Shown one piece after another: positions 12,701 through 64,000 of a DNA stretch of 64,000 bases; positions within the stretch are counted from its first letter, which is position 1; each line of letters opens with the position of its first letter. The translations under genes and the position numbers were made by a program. This DNA is from Synaphobranchus kaupii. Taxonomy: Eukaryota; Chordata; Actinopteri; Anguilliformes; Synaphobranchidae. The notes under the pieces were generated by a model. The model made no database searches and had not been told where the DNA came from. It worked only from the letters and a program-made list of their open reading frames with translations. The stretch spans positions 109,104,950-109,168,949 of the forward strand of contig CM056380.1 in the NCBI GenBank assembly GCA_029718625.1. Reading direction: 5' to 3'.

Positions 12701-14363
12701 TTTGTTGGGTTTTGTATTGCTGAGAGAAGCCACTGAATATCAGACATGCTGCGGGATGTAAAGACTTGCCTGTTCCACTTAAACGGCTTCAGTTTTCTCA
12801 AAACCAGGTTACAACAGGAAAAAACTGAAGTTTCCTGATGCAGCCATTCCTTTAGTTCACTTTAGAATGGCACATGCAGCACCAGTGACCTTGGGTGGAA
12901 CACCAGTGACCTTGGTGGTTATTTGTTTGTGGGTGATTCTGGTGGCACTTTCTCATACAGGTTTTAACCTTCACAGACTTTAACTTACTTCAGGCTCTAG
13001 ATTGAGATGGTTCATCACAGCTTTTTTATATTTAAGGATAAAAGGCTCGTCAATTAGGAGACACACAAAAGGTGACACGGTAAGTGTCAAAATTGTTCTA
13101 TTACATTAGTTTTGTGTCAGTTTAAACTTTTGGCGTCAACTTGACCTGTGTCATAAAATTTCAACATATTGTGAGGGTTAAACCAACCAGGGTGCCCCTA
13201 AAACCATTATTTCAATAGTACTGGGACTGCAGTGTATTCCCCTTACACATGCACTGCACGTGGACACATAACTAACTATCAACCATATAGCACAGATAAG
13301 TGTACTCATCCTCACTAGGCCAATAACACATGATAATTAGACCAAAGGCAATTACACCATGAATGTAGTAATGTACCAGTGATCAAATAATTGTTATCAT
13401 GTTGCCACCAGATGGTGCTAGAGTAGTATATAGTAGTATAGAGTAGTAGAGTAGTATATGACCAAGAGAATATGAATACGCTTTAGGGTGCAGTTGTATT
13501 CATATAAAACCCTAGGGTGCTAAATGTACACCAGCAGATTTACGCTGTTAGATTTACGCCAAAACCTTTTCTGCGTACAGACAGAATTTGGTAGTTTTGT
13601 GAAGTCTCGATAAGTTATTTCAGTGGTGACGGCATATTGTTTTATACTGGGGTTTATAATGAACTAATAGTGCAGAAATAAGTCCCTTAGTGTCTCCTGC
13701 CTACATTTCAAACGCACTTGTCCCCTGATGGCCTGTAAAATATTCAGCTAAGCAGTGGGAAGAGTGAGGCATTATCATTTTTTGATGTTAATTAGCTCTC
13801 ATCCCCAGACGGTGCTTGTTTTAATTGCACTCATTTGAAGACTGAATTAGCCAGGCGTGCTGACAGCGTTGCGTTGTTCTGCTTTGTTTGTGTGAAGCAG
13901 GGAGTTTCTGTGAGACACTGCAAAAGCTCTTTATTCACCGAGCAGTGATATTCTCCTGTAAACTATAGAGTTTGTTTTCAAACCCCACGTGCCTTTTGTC
14001 AGTGAACAGAGTGAAATACTGTGTGGTACCGTGAAGTAGGTTTACTGTGCGCCTGTCAAAATATGTTCCTTATCAAAGCACAAGGCTGATGTCTTCACTT
14101 AAAAATGTGTGGGGTAAACAGTCTGCGTAGAGCCTTCTACCTTTTTTCATTTTGACTTTGGCATGTGCAAACCCCAAATTGCGGTTTCCTGACACAGCTG
14201 GTGTCTAGAAGTATAGTTTAAACGCATCACTTCTTTCTGCAAAGCAGCCTGTCCTGGTTCCAGATGAGCATATTGCTGCCATTTAATGATTTTGCTGTGG
14301 TCTAAAAATCACACACAGCAAAAGCAGTCATATGTGCCAACTGTTTATGAACAGACTTCACAG
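9781..14363. other. Intergenic DNA with dispersed repeat pieces
   Basis: No gene recognised. A frame at 10094-10609 is Leu/Pro-rich without a domain. The stretch at about 10618-10935 begins with aaaggggcagttcaccca, a motif seen at the start of many teleost dispersed repeats. A GC-richer patch at 11780-11960 has no recognised product. Sequence at 11075-11105 (gtaaatctaacactgctgg) recurs inverted near 13535-13565. Confidence 0.4.
12517..12610 (+). mobile_element. SINE-like repeat fragment
   Basis: Matches the left part of the repeat at 7147-7243, sharing tgtatagcgctttttacag, aactgtcacaaag and caggcct in the same order. No right-hand part follows, so this is a truncated copy. Confidence 0.6.
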
Positions 14364-14500
14364 ATATAATAATAATAATAATAATAATCAACTTTATTTA
14401 TATAGGGCTTCTCAAAACAGTGAAAATGCATCACAAAAAGTTATAAAAACAGACAGTTTAAACACACAAATGGTAAATAAATTTTAAAAAAAGGCCACGA
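14364..14500 (+). mobile_element. Dispersed repeat with ATA leader
   Basis: A short (ata)n run followed by caactttatttatataggg, a motif common in teleost SINE-like repeats. A reverse-oriented relative (gcgctatatataaataaag) is seen at about 27708-27727. Confidence 0.4.
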
Positions 14501-14527
14501 CTAGGAAGTAAATTTCCTCACAGGAAG

Positions 14528-16990
14528 GCGTACGGCACTGGTTACGGCAGACTGGTAACAGACTGGTTACGGCACTGTTTGGACAGACTGGTTACGGCAC
14601 TGTTTAGACAAACTGGTTACGGCACTGTTTAGACAGACTGGTTACGGCACTGTTTAGACAAACTGGTTACGGCACTGTTTGGACAGACTGGTTACGGCAC
14701 TGTTTAGACAGACTGGTTACAGCACTGTTTGGACAGACTGGTTACGGCACTGTTTGGACAGACTGACAGACTGGTTACGGCACTGTTTAGACAGACTGGT
14801 TACAGCACTGTTTAGACAGACTGGTTACGGCACTGTTTAGACAGACTGGTTACGGCACTGTTTAGACAGACTGGTTACAGCACTGTTTAGACAGACTGGT
14901 TACGGCACTGTTTAGACAGACTGGTTACAGCACTGTTTAGACAGACTGGTTACGGCACTGTTTGGACAGACTGGTTACGGCACTGTTTAGACAAACTGGT
15001 TACGGCACTGTTTAGACAGACTGGTTACGGCATTGTTTAGACAAACTGGTTACGGCACTGTTTGGACAGACTGGTTACGGCACTGTTTAGACAGACTGGT
15101 TACGGCACTGTTTGGACAGACTGGTTACGGCACTGTTTAGACAGACTGGTTACGGCACTGTTTGGACAGACTGGTTACGGCACTGTTTGGACAGACTGGT
15201 TACGGCACTGTTTAGACAGACTGGTTACGGCACTGTTTGGACAGACTGGTTACGGCACTGTTTAGACAGACTGGTTACGGCACTGTTTAGACAGACTGGT
15301 TACGGCACTGTTTAGACAGACTGGTTACGGCACTGTTTGGACAGACTGGTTACGGCACTGTTTGGACAGACTGGTTACGGCACTGTTTAGACAGACTGGT
15401 TACGGCACTGTTTAGACAGACTGGTTACGGCATTGTTTGGACAGACTGGTTACGGCACTGTTTGGACAGACTGGTTACGGCACTGTTTAGACAGACTGGT
15501 TACGGCACTGTTTAGACAGACTGGTTACAGCACTGTTTGGACAGACTGGTTACGGCACTGTTTGGACAGACTGGTTACGGCACTGTTTAGACAGACTGGT
15601 TACAACACCGTTTGGACAGACTGACAGACTGGTTACGGCACTGTTTAGACAGGCTGGTTACAGCACTGTTTAGACAGACTGGTTACGGCACTGTTTGGAC
15701 AGACTGGTTACGGCACTGTTTGGACAGACTGGTTACAACACTGTTTGGACAGACTGACAGACTGGTTACGGCACTGTTTGGACAGACTGGTTACGGCACT
15801 GTTTAGACAGACTGGTTACGGCACTGTTTGGACAAACTGGTTACGGCACTGTTTGGACAGACTGGTTACGGCACTGTTTGGACAGACTGGTTACGGCACT
15901 GTTTGGACAGACTGGTTACGGCACTGTTTGGACAGACTGGTTACGGCACTGTTTAGACAGACTGGTTACGGCACTGTTTAGACAGACTGGTTACGGCACT
16001 GTTTAGACAGACTGGTTACGGCACTGTTTGGACAGACTGGTTACGGCACTGTTTAGACAGACTGGTTACGGCACTGTTTGGACAGACTGGTTACGGCACT
16101 GTTTAGACAGACTGGTTACGGCACTGTTTAGACAGACTGGTTACGGCACTGTTCAGACAGACTGGTTACGGCACTGTTTAGACAGACTGGTTACGGCACT
16201 GTTTGGACAGACTGGTTACGGCACTGTTTGGACAGACTGGTTACGGCACTGTTTAGACAGACTGGTTACGGCACTGTTTAGACAGACTGGTTACGGCATT
16301 GTTTGGACAGACTGGTTACGGCACTGTTTGGACAGACTGGTTACGGCACTGTTTAGACAGACTGGTTACGGCACTGTTTAGACAGACTGGTAACAGCACT
16401 GTTTGGACAGACTGGTTACGGCACTGTTTGGACAGACTGGTTATGGCACTGTTTGGACAGACTGGTTACGGCACTGTTTAGACAGACTGGTTACAACACT
16501 GTTTGGACAGACTGACAGACTGGTTACGGCACTGTTTAGACAGGCTGGTTACAGCACTGTTTAGACAGACTGGTTACGGCACTGTTTGGACAGACTGGTT
16601 ACGGCACTGTTTAGACAGACTGGTTACGGCACTGTTTAGACAGACTGGTTACGGCACTGTTTGGACAGACTGGTTATGGCACTGTTTGGACAGACTGGTT
16701 ACGGCACTGTTTAGACAGACTGGTTACGGCACTGTTTAGACAGACTGGTTACGGCACTGTTTGGACAGACTGGTTATGGCACTGTTTGGACAGACTGGTT
16801 ACGGCACTGTTTGGACAGACTGGTTACAACACTGTTTAGACAGACTGGTTACGGCACTGTTTAGACAGACTGGTTACAGCACTGTTTGGACAGACTGGTT
16901 ACGGCACTGTTTAGACAGACTGGTTACGGCACTGTTTGGACAGACTGGTTACGGCACTGTTTGGACAGACTGGTTATGGCACTGTTTGGG
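14528..16990. repeat. 25-bp minisatellite (gactggttacggcactgttt)
   Basis: About 98 head-to-tail copies of a 25-bp unit containing gactggttacggcactgttt, with agaca/ggaca variants and occasional short cagactga insertions. The array ends about 600 bp upstream of the pacs2 start codon. The unit length is not divisible by three, so repeat-encoded frames cycle through all phases. These are not genes. Confidence 0.96.

Positions 16991-64000
<47,010 letters not shown>

Overview
The window looks like teleost fish genomic DNA. It has a large intron-rich vertebrate gene, long AC/GT and minisatellite arrays, Tc1/mariner and hAT transposon remnants, and tRNA-derived SINE pieces of kinds common in fish. 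No species can be named from the sequence. No bacterial-type operon, rRNA, functional tRNA or CRISPR array is seen.

One protein-coding gene is clear: the 5' half of pacs2 (phosphofurin acidic cluster sorting protein 2), plus strand. Exon 1 codes from about 17600, and thirteen exons can be placed by protein similarity, splice consensus and exactly matching codon phase (17600-17799, 39024-39111, 39882-39971, 42976-43101, 43321-43468, 48574-48665, 51346-51423, 52593-52655, 56760-56911, 58191-58284, 59159-59203, 59489-59604, 62075-62205). A fourteenth exon is cut by the window end. Together they encode about 474 residues: the N-terminal cargo-binding region, the acidic autoregulatory cluster and most of the middle region. 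The conserved C-terminal half lies beyond the window.

Layout: 1-17400 is 5' flanking DNA with no convincing gene, made of unique stretches, minisatellites (683-3016, 5143-5535, 6690-7138, 9510-9780, 14528-16990) and dispersed repeats. 17380-17800 is the GC-rich first exon and probable promoter. 17800-39023 is a 21-kb first intron filled with arrays, including a 4-kb purine-only array (21140-25200) and a 3.4-kb array (33976-37380). From 39024 onward short exons sit between arrays of roughly 25-52 bp units. Summing spans by eye, about half of the 64 kb is tandem repeat.

The most unusual feature is that several arrays start exactly at pacs2 splice junctions, and their repeat unit contains the splice site itself. 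The exon 3, 9, 12 and 13 donors are each copied, from five times (exon 9) to dozens of times, into the following intron. The intron 6 array carries an acceptor-like plus donor-like junction in every unit and resembles the exon 7 acceptor. Arrays also lead into the exon 2 and exon 6 acceptors, and the exon 1 donor lies at the edge of an ATT microsatellite. A short minus-strand exon-like segment in intron 1 (31975-32052) shows the same pattern. The gene therefore presents the splicing machinery with hundreds of decoy sites. Whether these are used, silenced or neutral is unknown.

Mobile elements: a 552-bp deleted Tc1-like element (intron 3), a 1.44-kb non-autonomous hAT-like element with an 8-bp target duplication (intron 8), a MITE nested in a SINE-like repeat nested in a minisatellite (6690-7803), a reverse-oriented tRNA-derived SINE (intron 7), and a frameshifted minus-strand reading frame with a membrane segment (intron 5) that I could not identify.
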